This document shows, piece by piece, positions 27,371-39,169 of a DNA stretch of 64,000 nucleotides. This DNA is from Isoetes taiwanensis. Lineage: Eukaryota; Streptophyta; Lycopodiopsida; Isoetales; Isoetaceae. Each line of letters begins with the position of its first letter. The first letter of the stretch is position 1. The stretch is taken from positions 2,626,384 to 2,690,383 of the forward strand of contig JAJEKV010000093.1 of assembly GCA_021234155.1 (NCBI GenBank), read 5' to 3'. The notes under the pieces were generated by a model. The model did not search any database, was not told where the DNA came from, and was given only the letters and a program-made list of their open reading frames with translations. The translations under genes and the position numbers were made by a program.

Positions 27371-27906
27371 TTTAAACTTGCCACCTAAGAATGTAATTAA
27401 TGATGCTTTAATTCTTTGCCGGTATACCTCACCCCATATTAAATGTAATACAATTTCCTTACACAATTTCCTTGCACATCAATATTTAATTTAATAAATA
27501 TTAAATATAAATTGCCCTAATTTCAACGATGGGCCAGTCGGATAAAAATGCCCCAATTGAATCCCTAGATCTAAACTGGCCACATCAAAAGCCCCAAATA
27601 AAAGGGGCTACTTGGGGTTGATTGAAGTGTCACCATTTAGGCCGATCCATCTCGAGATGGACCGATCGAGATGAAGTTCATTATAGCAACTTCCTTGCAC
27701 CTTCCCTTAACCTTAAAATCAAGGGCCCGCGATTTCTCGCGTGCGGGTCGGCGGCTTGAGGGATGGGGTGCATGCCCCATGCATGCCCCATGCATGCCCC
27801 CATCAAATCCAATGGCTATTGTGGCCACACCTCAAAAATCGGACTGACCGAATAATCTCTACCTACTTTCACCCCCATAGGACCCATAATATAATTGTAT
27901 ATATAA
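27371..27906. repeat. Dispersed non-coding repeat, copy 1
   Basis: Shares ordered blocks with 32985-33335: TTGCCACCT near its start, ATTTCAACGA, AAGCCCCAAATAAAA, TTGGGGT, a GGACxGxxxxGxxG region, and a 3' end running into ATAATTGTATATATA. The 3' end leads straight into the long AT array. No frame or terminal repeats were recognised, so the class is unknown. A small direct repeat GCATGCCCCAT occurs three times at 27768-27800. Confidence 0.6.
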
Positions 27907-27908
27907 AT

Positions 27909-28070
<162 letters not shown>

Positions 28071-29198
28071 GTACTATGAGGGGAGTCACAACCGAATGTA
28101 CATACGTAAGATTCCATCAGATTTTGAAAACTTTCTTTATAACTTCACCAACTTTTATAAAGCTTCGCAAACTTCATGAAAATCCATTGACATTTCATAA
28201 AGATGAACGTGGTTTGCTTTCTAGAAATATCTATATTCCCAAATTCAAAGAACACATGCAATTTAAAACTTAATAAGCATGTCTACCATATAGAGGTGAT
28301 AAGAGCATTTTCAAAAATGCATATACATATAAAAAAAATGCAAATTAAAGACACCACCATAACCATATGGAAAAGTCGCCTCTAAGTGATATGCAAAGCT
28401 ATATTGAATTTTGGAGTTCTGGATTATGTGACAAAATGTTAATGACATATTAACATAGACCCAAAAGGCTTATTGAGTTCATGTAAGAATGTATGCGTCC
28501 AACATACCTTGGCATAAAGTTCAATATATGGCAGGAACTCAGGATCTTCAAGCAAGCATTCATCTATAGGAAACTGAAGCAAGTTCTTTTTTTCTCTTTG
28601 TAGGAGCTCAGTGCAAAATTAACGCACTGGAAAAATATGCAAAAGAAGCAAACTTTGAAATATTTTAAGGTTGTTGTTATGAAATGTCTTCAAGTAACCA
28701 GGATCTTGAATGCTATATAGACTAACAAACACAAAATATATATTATCAAATCTTAAAGATTGTGTTATCCATAGCCCTTGAAAAAAAGGGTCATAGCTAG
28801 GTGTTCTAAGATATAACATATAGCTAGAATCTGGCTTTGTTCAACTTTGGCAAAATTTGAACCAAATTAAAGGCGACAATAAGGGAGGAAGTTGTCATTG
28901 CATGGTTTTAGTGTTTGAGTCTGAAAGTTCACCTATAATGCAATATAAATCTATGAAAGTTCACCTAGAATGAAATTCTTTCTGGATGGGGCCGATTCCA
29001 CCATTTAGAGAAAGTTCTTTGAAGTCCTTTTCAAAGTGAAGGGTTAGGATGTGAGTCAGCACGTTGAAATCAAGAAAGACGAGACATTAAATGTTGAATC
29101 AAATTATGGCCCGCCATCACATGCTTCCACAGTTTCCACGCCATCAAATGACTCGGTTTAAGGCAACATGTCTCATTTTGTTCCTAATTTTTCTCAAA

Positions 29199-29304
29199 CA
29201 AACAACATATATGCCCTATCTTATTTTCCTTTTTATCTCGTTAATGCATCACAAACAACATACATGCCCTACCTTATTTTCCTTTTTATCTCGTTAATGC
29301 AACA
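29199..29304. repeat. Tandem duplication, 53-bp unit
   Basis: AAACAACATAxATGCCCTA followed by CTTATTTTCCTTTTTATCTC occurs twice back to back with only a few differences. Confidence 0.95.
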
Positions 29305-31471
29305 CGATACTCTTGGATTAAACTCTAGAGATTCGTTCCAAACACTACAATCCAATGAATCTACACTACAATCTAATGAATCTATGCTTGAAATATTAAT
29401 TCAATTTACTGGTACAACAAATTACCGAATCTATTAGTTTGACTATGTAGTTAACCATCAGAATCCAAAATGCTTATTGAATTGAACCCATAATTGAAAC
29501 CTTCATACTCAACAGAAGGAATGCTTTTTAAAGACCAAGTTTTGCCACCATTGTTTGTTTCTAGGAGCGCCTAGTTCCTAACAAAAAAACTGCAACAAAG
29601 AGCGCATTTCACATGAAATAAAAAAATACACCTTTGAACTAAGTTGAAAATGTTTTCCCATCAATTGAAGCTTTTAAAAAAGCAGGAATGCTAGTCGTCA
29701 GCACAAATTTGGTCGATTTCAAAAAAGACCAACAACAAACTCAATGCAGCACAACAACATAATAACTGGAGCAGATTTCACACTGTAAACCAAATATCCC
29801 AATGATTTCTTTGAACTTGTATACAATAAATACAACATGCCAAAGTGTTGCATGCTAATAATCGGCTGCTAATATCTTCTGCCCGGATACAAACAGGGAA
29901 ATGGAATGCGATCCAGTTTCTAGCACACAGGCATCTACTGCCTAACCCCATTAGCCTGCACCAGAACCAAGACATAAGGTTATGGCAAATCACAAATCTT
30001 TGCACCTATTTGAGAACGAGAGACATACTAAAGAAAGAAAAAGACAGTTGTTTGAATGCAAAACCTGCTTCATATCAAGAGACTAATTTCAGTTACGTAC
30101 ACTACATCCAAGTACACCCAGGCCCGTACTAACTAAATTCAAGTCAATTTTGATCTCTCAAACAACTTCACTGTGAATAAATACTTATATAGTGGACATT
30201 TTGAGTTGATAATAGGAAATTTTGTTCCGTGAACATACGCTGCAGAGCAAGTCACAATTGTTACATAATATATGGCCACATCAAAGTGCAATTGGATCAA
30301 ACACTGTCTCATGCGGTAAAAATGTGCAACACTTTTACCATCACATAGAACCGGAGAACTTATACACACATTTGCAACTTACCTATGAAGATCAGTACCA
30401 CATAGTTCTGACTTACCATTGTCCTAAGTTCAAGTAATCTAAGAAGACATCACATTTGGCTACAAATTCCCCAAGCAAGGAGATATATGTTTTGATTTAT
30501 TTTAAAAACAGCTGCAAGGGTGCTGAATCAAACCGGACATCTGAGGGGGAAAACTCGTTAACAAAAACCCCACTTTCGACAAAAATGCATTCCATAAGCT
30601 GCCTTTTACCATCTTGCTAGTACAAACAATAATCTGGATGCTAATAACAAATGGCCATTACTATAACCGAAAGGACAGAATAGCATGCAATAACACTTAT
30701 CCACCTAGCAAGACCTGTATGATTAACACAGATAGAATTGCCTCTTGCAACACATGGTATAGCTTCCATAGCCAAAAGAAAAGGGAAACTCAATGCGTAT
30801 TTTAAGTGCCTATTATATGGCCTGAGCTTCCATACCCTTAGGATCCACATCCCTCTTAAGGAACATGATTAGTATAACTCCCTCAAATGTAGATAATATC
30901 ACCTTGTAGAGCTCATGTCTTTTAAATCCAACAACCAACATCGCCTGTAATTTTGAAAAAATGTGCTCCAATCAATAAGTTGGGATTTCGGAAAATCTCC
31001 TACAAAATCTTATTTCAGAATGCTTTTAAGTAAAAGGGGGAAATAACCTTCCATGGGCTTCTGTTGCCAAGGAAGAGCCACTACGGCACATTAACAAGCT
31101 TAAAAGTGGGCAGTCAAGAACATATGCCATTAGAAGTGAGATTTAGTGCATCTGCTATCAGAGCACGAATTTAAAAACATACTCCTCAAAATCGATGCTA
31201 AAATGGTTGCACCAACATAAATTTTCATTAAAAAGCCGGTGAGCACTTGCCTGGCAACAACAAAGGGTGGTATATTACTTGAAGCACATAACAATCCTGT
31301 GCAAATTCTATGAGCCTACAAGACAATAAGGGGCAGAACAGGAAGATGGGGCTAACCAAGAAGTATGAACCATATTCCAATATGTTCAGATCTGTCAAAA
31401 TACAGAGGACAAATCAAAGTTAATAATAGAGCAGATAAAAGTACAAAAAAAGCAGGAAAGATAAGATAGAA

Positions 31472-31530
31472 TCGATTGTTTAAAGAATGTCTTACTTGGT
31501 TTCGATTGTTTAAAGAATGTCTTACTTGGT
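31472..31530. repeat. Tandem duplication, 30-bp unit
   Basis: TCGATTGTTTAAAGAATGTC plus CTTACTTGG, two exact copies head to tail. Confidence 0.97.
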
Positions 31531-31906
31531 CGAAACCACTGGCTATCTCCAGTGTACAGGGCATAACATGCAAGAAAGAGGAAAAGCATGTTATGGTTTC
31601 TCAAATCCCTGGCTGCAACAGCAGGGAATACAGTCCTTTGCAACATCATATGTATGTACAGCACAAAATCCTGGAAATCATAATGTTCATCTGGGAAAGC
31701 AGAGTAATCACATAAGGATAATGCATTGCAGAGAGCTCACCTGTGTAAATCACAGCGATGTAATAGCGTTCTACTCCCACAATAGCCTATACGAGTTAAA
31801 ACAGGGATTCCTGGGCTGAGAGATCAACAAGGCATAGGGAAACGTAAGGGCTCAAAATATCTTCTATTTTGCAAGATGGTCTGCCATGGCACAGTCTGCC
31901 ATGGAC

Positions 31907-32712
31907 CTTCCCTGCAATATCTGGGGCAGTACCATGCACTGCTTACATAAGCGCTAGACCATTCTCCCCAATATTTCCACTGACAAAGTAAGGGTATCAG
32001 CTGATAGTACGCCTTTTCTTTAACAATCCCGTCCAAAATAAGTATTAGATGCCAGAATTTACCTAGAAGTCAAAGCGAGGCCACCGATAAGGCCAGCACA
32101 TAGATCACTGATGATATCTCCATATAAGTTGGGCATAACCAACACCTTATACACAATATCTGGATATCTTTCAGCAACTTCTCGATAATACTGTAATGCA
32201 GTCGAGCATGATGAGAATGCCTCAAAATGACTTAGCAGGAATGGCCAAAACCAAAAGAGAGTACCATGTCAAAATGAAGATACCTTCAAAAAAAGTCCAT
32301 CTGTTTTCTTCGTGATGTTTGCCTTGTGAATGGCTGATACACGCTTTCTACCATTCACCGTTGCATAATGAAAAGCATACTCCGCCACTCTAACCCTTGC
32401 CTGCCTCGTGATCACGCCCTTAACCACCTATACATGTGATTAAAATGAAGGCTAATTATCTTCCACGAAGGCTCTACTTGGAATTGCCAAAGTGTGGCAA
32501 AATTAATTTCAAATCAACACAAACTACACCTATGTCAGTAATGCTTACTTGATGTTCCAAACCGCCGTACTCTCGTTCTGTGTTTTCGCAAATAGTGATA
32601 AGATCTACATTCCCATACTTCGTCTTACAGCCAGGAATACTGAGGCATGGCCTTACATTTGCATACAACCCTAGTTCCCTTCTCAGTGTAAGGGTTAGAC
32701 ACAGTCGACAAA
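31907..32712 (-). pseudogene. NAD-dependent isocitrate dehydrogenase (catalytic-type subunit) pseudogene
   Basis: Four exons read on the minus strand. The first, about 32712-32549, carries TLRRELGLYANVRPC and VDLITICENTEREYGGLEHQ. The second, 32427-32284, is exactly 48 codons (GRKRVSAIHKANI, KKTDGLFLK). The third, 32190-32063, has [19 protein letters not shown]. The fourth, 31979-31907, has GNIGENG and AVHGTAPDIAGK. Introns keep GT...AG ends. Family knowledge: this mitochondrial TCA enzyme oxidises isocitrate to 2-oxoglutarate. Lesions: the conserved substrate-binding Arg of IRENTEGEY is Cys (ICENTEREY). About six residues are missing after VVKGV. About 20 residues including the catalytic-Asp segment (VIDNCCM) are missing before VLVMPN. 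An in-frame TAA (31945-31943) stands where the family has Glu before AVHG. Upstream exons and the last exons are not found. It kept its introns, so it is a segmental rather than a processed copy. Confidence 0.9.
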
Positions 32713-32984
32713 GCGGCATCCAACTCAAATATGACAGGAATAATGCGAAAAGCATCCGTAGGCACATGCGAATCCTCATTATGCAAGCATCGATCTCGAT
32801 CGGCCAAAGAGTGCATATGCCATCGCAAAACAGCGCAAACAAAACAAAGCTTGGCCGATTAAAAAACGTCCCAGATCCGCCGAGAATGGAGGAAAGCCAA
32901 TGCCAATGTTGCACTGCCAAGTTTCGTAGTTCGTAAGTCTATCTTTCCTTTTTTTTTTAGCGTGTTTCAAGCACAATTAATTTC

Positions 32985-33335
32985 CTTGCCACCTCACAAT
33001 ATAGGCAATTAAAATCTTGCCACCTCAGAACTAAGCATTTAATGCATTTAAGTATCATTTAATTTCAACGACTTCTGACCAACGGCAGAGATTAAACCCC
33101 TAAATCCAACGGCCTACATCCAAAGCCCCAAATAAAAAGGCTTTCAATCTTGGCCGTTGATCTTGCATGTTCGACGGCCAGGGTGGGGACACCTCAATCT
33201 TTATACCCAAGGGGGGTGCTTGGGGTGGTTTGGCATGTTTTCATCTCAACCCTTGATCTCAAAAAATGGACGGCTGCGGCGGCGACACCAAAATCTCTAC
33301 TTATAAGGGGGGTGCTTATATAATTGTATATATAT
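32985..33335. repeat. Dispersed non-coding repeat, copy 2
   Basis: Aligns in order with 27371-27906 (TTGCCACCTCA, ATTTCAACGA, AAGCCCCAAATAAAA, TTGGGGTGG, TATAATTGTATATATA). Here the 3' TATA tail is short and is followed almost at once by the gypsy remnant. The phrase GGGGTGCTT...GGGGTGCTTATA is repeated within it. Confidence 0.6.
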
Positions 33336-33374
33336 AACTGATATATATTGTACACCATGGTAAAGAATCAAATT

Positions 33375-33866
33375 TTTGTTCCATTAACATTCAACAAGTG
33401 TTGAAGACAAATTATATAATACAAGAAATTTATCGCGGCGGCCAAGGCTATGGATATTGCTAGCATTCATATTTATGGTGACTCACAATTGATTTGTAGA
33501 CAAGTTTCAGGAGATTATCAAACAAAAAATGCAGATATGGAGCTCCTAAAAAACCAAGTAATGGGAGTACTCTCGAGTTTTGCTTCATGGGAAATCACTC
33601 ACATACCAAGAGAGAAAAATGTGGAAGCTGATGCCTTATGTAGAGAAACTCTCATGTCACATTTAACTGAAGGAGCCATTCCAGAAGAAGATCTTGATGC
33701 TAGTGAGGTAAAAGCACTTTGTCATATCCTAACCATCAATGCATCAGAAGAAAAGAGTACTGAAGAGATTACAATCACAAAAAATGGTAAGACTAGAACC
33801 CTGTTTGTTGGAGATTTGATTGAATACCAGAATAGGGAAGGATCTCTTTGCCTGGGATTATTCTGA
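33375..33866 (+). pseudogene. Additional RNase H domain (aRNH-like), upstream of RT
   Basis: Residues FIAAAKAMDIASIHIYGDSQ give the beta4/D region. After that come LICRQVSG, a long helix (DMELLKNQV), and ITHIPREKNVEADAL, which carries the last catalytic Asp. This pattern matches the plant/archaeal-type RNase H found in Tat-lineage elements rather than the ordinary gypsy RNase H. A stop (about 33399) breaks the N-terminal part, and the frame is then open from 33450 to 33866. A linker of about 60 residues leads directly into the RT lead-in (KDLFAWDYSELTGI), in a shifted frame. In the usual Tat order this domain lies after the ordinary RNase H; here it precedes RT. Confidence 0.7.
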
Positions 33867-34853
33867 GCTCACTGGTATCAAAGCTGAGGTATGCCAATTT
33901 GAAATCAAAATTAAAGAAGGATGTAAGCTGCTTTTTCAAAAACGGAAGAATTAATGCTTCATTGATGGGATTAATCAAGGATGAGTTGGATAAAATGTTA
34001 GATGCAAAAGTTATTATTGAAATCATTAATCCGTAATGGGTATCTTGCATTGTACCCAGAGAAAAAAAAAGAGTAGTGCCTTAAGAATCAGCATTGATTA
34101 TCGAGATCTCAACAAAGCCACTATCAAAGACTCGCTATCCCTTGCCCTTTTAGAAGAAATCGAGGTATACTCATTTTTGATGGATTTTCGGGGTTTAATC
34201 AAATTAGCATTAAGGAAGAAGATCAACCAAAAACCTCGTTTATTACCCCTTGGGGAACTTATGCAATGAAAAGAATGCCTTTTGGATTAATGAATGCACC
34301 TGCCACTTTCCAGAGAGCTATGGATGTTATTTTTAGACCTATGTCTCCTCAAGAATTCAGAGTTTACTTGGATGACCTTTGCTTAGGATCCTACCCTACT
34401 AATCATTTGGAATTGCTTGCAAAAATATGCTCTTTGTGCGAGACTCGAGTCAACCTCAACCCAAAGAAATGTATTTTTTTTGCATCCAAAGGACAACTTT
34501 TGGGGCATGAAGTGTCCAACAATGGTATACAAGTGGCACAAGAAAAGGTTGAAGCCCTCAAAAAACTGGTACCCCCCAAGAATTTGAAGCAGGTCAAAAG
34601 TTTTATTGGCATGACTAGTTTTCTTAGGATGTATATTCCTAATTTTGCTCACATTATAAGTCCTATTTCTAAACCCACAAGGATAGGAAGGATTTCTAAA
34701 TCGAGAGCAAGTATGTCCCCTCGCACATGGTCATCAGATTGCCAAAAGTCTTTTGAGTTACTTATAAAGTCCATTTGTGAGGCTACTCTTTTAAAAAGCC
34801 TGATTTGGATATGCCATTTGAAGTTTACATTACTATCACTAAAAAGGCCATAG
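33824..34853 (+). pseudogene. Gypsy reverse transcriptase, frameshifted
   Basis: Segments in successive frames give FAWDYSELTGI, LIKDELDKMLDAKVI, LRISIDYRDLNKATIKD and VYSFL-type palm motifs. The 195-codon frame from 34266 carries MPFGLMNAPATFQRAMD, the active site YLDD (34365-34376), LNPKKCIFF and the thumb (FIGMTSFLRMYIPNF). Three or more single-base shifts separate these pieces. The catalytic YLDD is intact. Confidence 0.88.
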
Positions 34854-35421
34854 GTCTAGCTATTCTACAGACAAGCATACCATAGCTTTTGCCAAAGAAA
34901 CAATGGAGTTCAACTGAAAAAAATACACTAGAATGGAGAAGAGTGCTGCTTGCTGCTTTATGTTCCTCATTGATGTACAAGGTCACCTACTATTGAAGAG
35001 TTCTGTTCAAGTTTACATGAAGCAAAATCCAATGGGGTTGTTATTTGGTAAGACTACTTCCAAACAAAAAATTCAGAGGTGGCCTTGTAAGCTACAAACC
35101 TTTGATATTTCCATTAAGGAGTTACATCAGGTGAAGAGTCCCAGTCTTTATTTACCTTACATTTTCTTTGATCATGAGGATACAGTAGAGGTTGTTGACT
35201 TTGTGGATGCCTTAGCTTATTTGCAGGCAGAAGATGAAAAGCAGAGCCCACAGGATTGGCAGCTACCTATAAAAAATTTCTTACAATTCAAGGAGATGCC
35301 CTCAGGACTGACTTCGAGCCAGCAAAGGAGATTTAAAGAAAAATGTAGGCAATTTAAAATGATTAATGATGTTCTATGTAAAGTCAACAGGGGATGGACT
35401 ATTACCGAGGTGTGTCAATGA
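34800..35421 (+). pseudogene. Ordinary gypsy RNase H and linker, degraded
   Basis: Starts as KPDLDMPFEVYITITKKAIG in a frame shifted from RT. It continues as TLEWRRVLLAALCSS and then, in the frame 34933-35421, as KTTSKQKIQRW and LQTFDISIKELHQVKS before an acidic linker. Two stops lie inside the first half. The order and spacing match the ordinary gypsy RNase H and connection to integrase. Confidence 0.7.
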
Positions 35422-35439
35422 AGAAGAATCAAGCCTCGA

Positions 35440-36533
35440 TCATTAGAGAAATGCATGAAGGAGTATGTGGAGGCCATTTTGCTGGAGATACTATCGCCAA
35501 GAAAATTCTCGTGTCGCTACTATTGGCCTACCATATTTAAAGATTGTTATACTGCTATAAAATCTTGCCACAAGTGTCAAATATTTGGCAAAAGGATCCT
35601 CCTCCCAGCTGCATTAAATCCTATCATTTCTCCAGGGCCCTTCCAAATATAGGGATTGGATTATATTGGCCCTATTAACCCCCCATCTGCAGGACAACAT
35701 CAGCACATTATTGTAGCTACAGATTTTACTAAGTGGGCGTAGCAATTCCTTTAAGATGTGCCAATGCTATTACAACAGCAAAGTTTTTATATGAGTATAT
35801 TTGTGCACGGTTTGGTATCCCCCTACAATTGCATTCTGATAGAGGTACCCCTTTTGTGAATGAAGTTATTGCTAATTTGCTGACTATTCTTAAGGTCAAA
35901 CATACTAAGAGCTCCTCCTACTATCCCCAAGGTAATGGTCAAGCAGAAGCTACTAATAAGGTTTTGAAAAGCATTTTGCAGAAAACAGTCGATGATAATC
36001 AAAAGGATTGGCATGCCAAATTAGTGGATGCCCTTTGGGCTTATAGAGTCACTATTAAAGTAGCAACCACTCATACACCCTTCAACCTAGTCTATGGCAT
36101 TGAGGCTGTGCTTCCAGTAGAGCTTGAGCTCCCATCTCTAAGGTTAGCTCACAAGTTATGTTTACCTTTTGAATATGCCTTACAGGAAAGACTGGACACT
36201 CTTCTGCATTTAGAAGAATATAGGATGGAGGCTGAGAATGCCAATCTGCTAAAAAAAGCCAAGGATTTGGCTGCTTTCAAAGCTGCTCACAAAATACGGG
36301 GAACCTTCAAGACAGGAGAGTTAGTTCTTAAATGGAATAAATCAAGGGAAGACTCAGCAAGTAAGTTTGAAAATCTTTGGGAAGGTCCCTATGAGGTGCT
36401 AGAACCTACAGGCACCAACTCTTATTGGTTAAAGGAATTAACTTCAGGGGTGCCACTTCCAAATCCTATCAACACCATCCATCTGAAAAGGTATCGGGAT
36501 CAACATATATGCTTGTCCCTTTTTATGCTCTAG
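35440..36533 (+). pseudogene. Gypsy integrase, N-terminal part broken, core partly open
   Basis: The zinc-binding region is split between frames: EMHEGVCGGHFAG gives the His pair, and after a shift SCHKCQIF gives the Cys pair. The first catalytic Asp is in VATDFTKW (about 35720). After another shift the 266-codon frame 35733-36533 holds the second Asp (LHSDRGTPF) and the Glu (NGQAEATNK), then PFNLVYGIEAVLPVE and the C-terminal GPYEV motif. No chromodomain follows. Integrases insert retrotransposon cDNA; this one cannot be made as a whole. Confidence 0.88.
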
Positions 36534-36706
36534 AATTTAGATAAGTTAGAGTTGAAGTTAAGACTAGATAGGTTGGATTTTACTTTGTCTTGATTTTAGA
36601 ATTAATACTTTCATTGAGTTCATGTTTGCAGTTAGGCAGGATGAAGAATGAACTATCAAACTACTCCAAGACAAGAATTTCCACTAATGAATTGCCAAGT
36701 GTCATT

Positions 36707-37025
36707 TGCAGGATCATCCTTTTTCCATCCTCATTCATCTATCTCATTGTGGTCCTACCCTTCATTTAGCCATGTATTCTCCATTTTATTTCCCTAAATG
36801 TGCACTCTGCAAATTCAGCTTCACCATCATGGCAGAGTTGCAAAGGTCAAGATTAACTAGTTTGTGTGTTTCCATGACAGGTGCATCCTTTCTCCATCTT
36901 TATTCATCTGTCATAAGTGGTCCTGCCATCCATTTAAACTCCTTATTCTTGTTTTCATTCCCAAAAGAAAGCACGCAATTCAGCTTCACCATCATAGCAG
37001 AGTTGCATTTTCAAGGATCAGGGAG
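36707..37025. repeat. Two diverged tandem copies, about 170-bp unit
   Basis: CATCCTTT-TCCATC, TTCATCT, GTGGTCCT, GCAAATTCAGCTTCACC-type and CATCAT-GCAGAGTTGCA blocks occur in the same order from 36707 and 36877. Confidence 0.85.
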
Positions 37026-37030
37026 GCATA

Positions 37031-37256
37031 CATTTTCTTGTTTTGGCGAGATCTCAACTTTTGCACATTCACTTCACCCTCTTACACTCCATTTCCATCA
37101 CCATCTTACCATATTCACACTCATTCTTACCTTTTTTTTCACACATTTTCTTGTTTTGGCGAGATTCCAACATTTACACACTCACCTCATCTCATACACT
37201 CCATTTCCATCACCACCTTATTATATTCACACTCATTCTCACCTTTTTTTCACTCA
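37031..37256. repeat. Two tandem copies, 113-bp unit
   Basis: CATTTTCTTGTTTTGGCGAG, ACACTCCATTTCCATCACCA and TATTCACACTCATTCT recur at 113-bp spacing (37031 and 37144). Confidence 0.92.
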
Positions 37257-39169
37257 TTCACATCCTCTCACCACCATATTCACCTCTATTCCATCAACAC
37301 TTGCACTTTACACCCTCTTTCTTCCATCATTCTCATTTAGACACTTTGGTACAAAATTGAAGACCCTTATGGTCGAGGGGACCAGCCATTTTCTTGTTTT
37401 TATAGATGTTGCCCCCCAAAGGGCAACATACTAATTGTTGGTTCATATGTTGAAGTTAGGAAGGCTAAGTCAAAGAAGAACTTGGTAGTCAACATTGGTG
37501 TGAAGGTCAAAGGATATTTATCTTCAAGGTCAATTCCCATAAGGAATACTTCACTTGAGGTCAAAGGATGCTTATAAGATTTTGGGTAAGAAGATTGAAG
37601 ATACTTTTGAAGATTGGAAGTTAGAGTTTGGAAGACCCCATGGTAATCTAGAATCTTTTGCCCCCAAACTATTCCCATCTCCATTTCCCTATGCCTTCTC
37701 TCATTTTTTGCCTTGATTCCTCAACTCTTCCCTCATCTTATCATAAACTCATTTCTATTTCATATTCCCATCCCATTTTTTGGCCTTTGCCTTTGAAAAA
37801 TAAATTATGGAATATCAAAACCCTAGGTGAATAATATAGGTATCATTCTAGATACCTAAGGATGCCCTATGCCACGTGGCAAGGCCAGATATGCTCCCAA
37901 ATTTTTGAAAGGCATCCTCAAAGATCCCTAGAAGATTCCCAAAACCCAAAGGTTGATTTTTCCATTTAAACCATTGAAAATTGATTTTTTAAAAGGCCAG
38001 AATCTCGAAATATACTCGAAAGATGCTCGCGAGATTCCCTCCATGAACCCTAAACTTAGAAAAAACCTTCAAATCGACCCGAGGAGGCCTCCTCGGCCGC
38101 GCCTTTAAATTCCTCCCTTCCTTCTCTTCCCGCCTCTTAGCTACCCAACAAACCCATAATCAAAGCCTAAGATTCTGGATTCATAAAATTTGAAAATATA
38201 ATTGGGGTGATCGACACACAACTTTCAAGGCCCGGGCATCAAACCTCAACATTGATACATGCTGAGCATGATCTGAAGACGTTTATGAAGTATCTGAGTG
38301 TTCCACAGTTCGATTTGAGAAAATTGGACTGATATTCCTGTTATGATATTATTTTATGACCTCCTGAGATATTTTGATGATTGATTTATGATCCTGGGAC
38401 CTCTATTCATCTTGTATTACCTTCATATCAATGAAAATTGCCTGCCAAGTGGTTAAAAAGTTGACTGTCATGATCTTTTAGTATTTTTGCCATACAAACA
38501 TTTTTACAGTAAGACATTCCACCATTTTTTCTTGCATATGACCACTTGTCCTTCTTTTCCCATCATATTTGCACCTGTGTGCACAAAAAGTTAAAAAAAA
38601 AAACCATTCCAAACTCAAGATATCATTTTTTGCATTCTGTCTGATACAATTTTAGATTGTTATTCACAAAACAGTGCCAAAAAAATAGTGTTTATGATCC
38701 AAAATATGATTTGATTGCATGCCCCTCATCTTTGGGACCTATACTTAACCTCAGTTTTGGAATCTCTCAAAAATTCCCTCTGCAACTCAAGTTACAAAAT
38801 TCTGAGATCTGTCTGTAGTTTTGACTGGTATTGACCAAAAATTGACCCAACTTTGAGATTGAATATCTTGCAGAATAGAACTCAGACTTGGTCAAGATCT
38901 TCTCCCTTGCTTGCCTATAACTTTTCTGTACAAGTCACAATCATTTGACCTTGGAAATCAATCTATCTATGAGTGCTACATCAATTTGAGTGAGGGTTCC
39001 ATATTCTTGAATTGGGAAAGGTATGAATGCTTGATATTTGAGCTTTTTCTTTGAGAAATTCTTGTGTAGACTGATCACCTTAAGTGATCTGGAGGTTCTA
39101 ACCCCAACTTGATCATAAACTCAAGTTGGCTTCTTGTGTTTAACTCTCTAGCCAGGTTGAGGGTCAACA

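Larger units (their letters stand above)
28080..31906. other. No recognised gene; two small tandem duplications
   Basis: This stretch lies downstream (on the minus strand) of the IDH pseudogene, where the last IDH exons would be expected. I looked for the NLANPTALLLSGVMMLRHL region of the family on the minus strand and did not find it. The rest is AT-rich with no coding signature. Confidence 0.5.
33375..36533 (+). mobile_element. 5'-truncated, frameshifted Ty3/gypsy retrotransposon
   Basis: In order on the plus strand: a plant-type (Tat-like) RNase H domain, the reverse transcriptase, the ordinary gypsy RNase H, and the integrase. Gag, protease, 5' LTR and primer-binding site are missing. 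The coding chain changes frame at least five times (near 33830, 33945, 34040, 34150 and 35490), so nothing autonomous can be made. The 3' half of the integrase is still one 266-codon frame. The 3' LTR should follow after 36.5 kb but cannot be delimited without a partner. Confidence 0.88.
36534..39169 (+). other. 3' non-coding region of the gypsy element and flanking DNA
   Basis: Directly after the integrase the sequence is non-coding and pyrimidine-rich, with two tandem duplications listed separately, then a GTCGAGGGGACC motif near 37372 that resembles a polypurine tract. A 3' LTR probably begins soon after, but with no 5' LTR in the window I cannot place its ends. Frames at 36706-37434 are Ser/His/Thr-rich artefacts of the duplications. 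Near 38100 there is GC-richer sequence (GAGGAGGCCTCCTCGGCCGC) with no assigned role. Confidence 0.5.

Noticed and set aside
29778-32036. Downstream IDH exons in the minus-strand frames at 29.8-31.7 kb
   Set aside because: None of these frames contains the NPTALLLSG or YRTADLGG motifs expected for the C-terminal part.
36706-37434. 242-codon Ser/His/Phe-rich frame as a protein
   Set aside because: It is generated by two pyrimidine-rich tandem duplications downstream of gypsy integrase.
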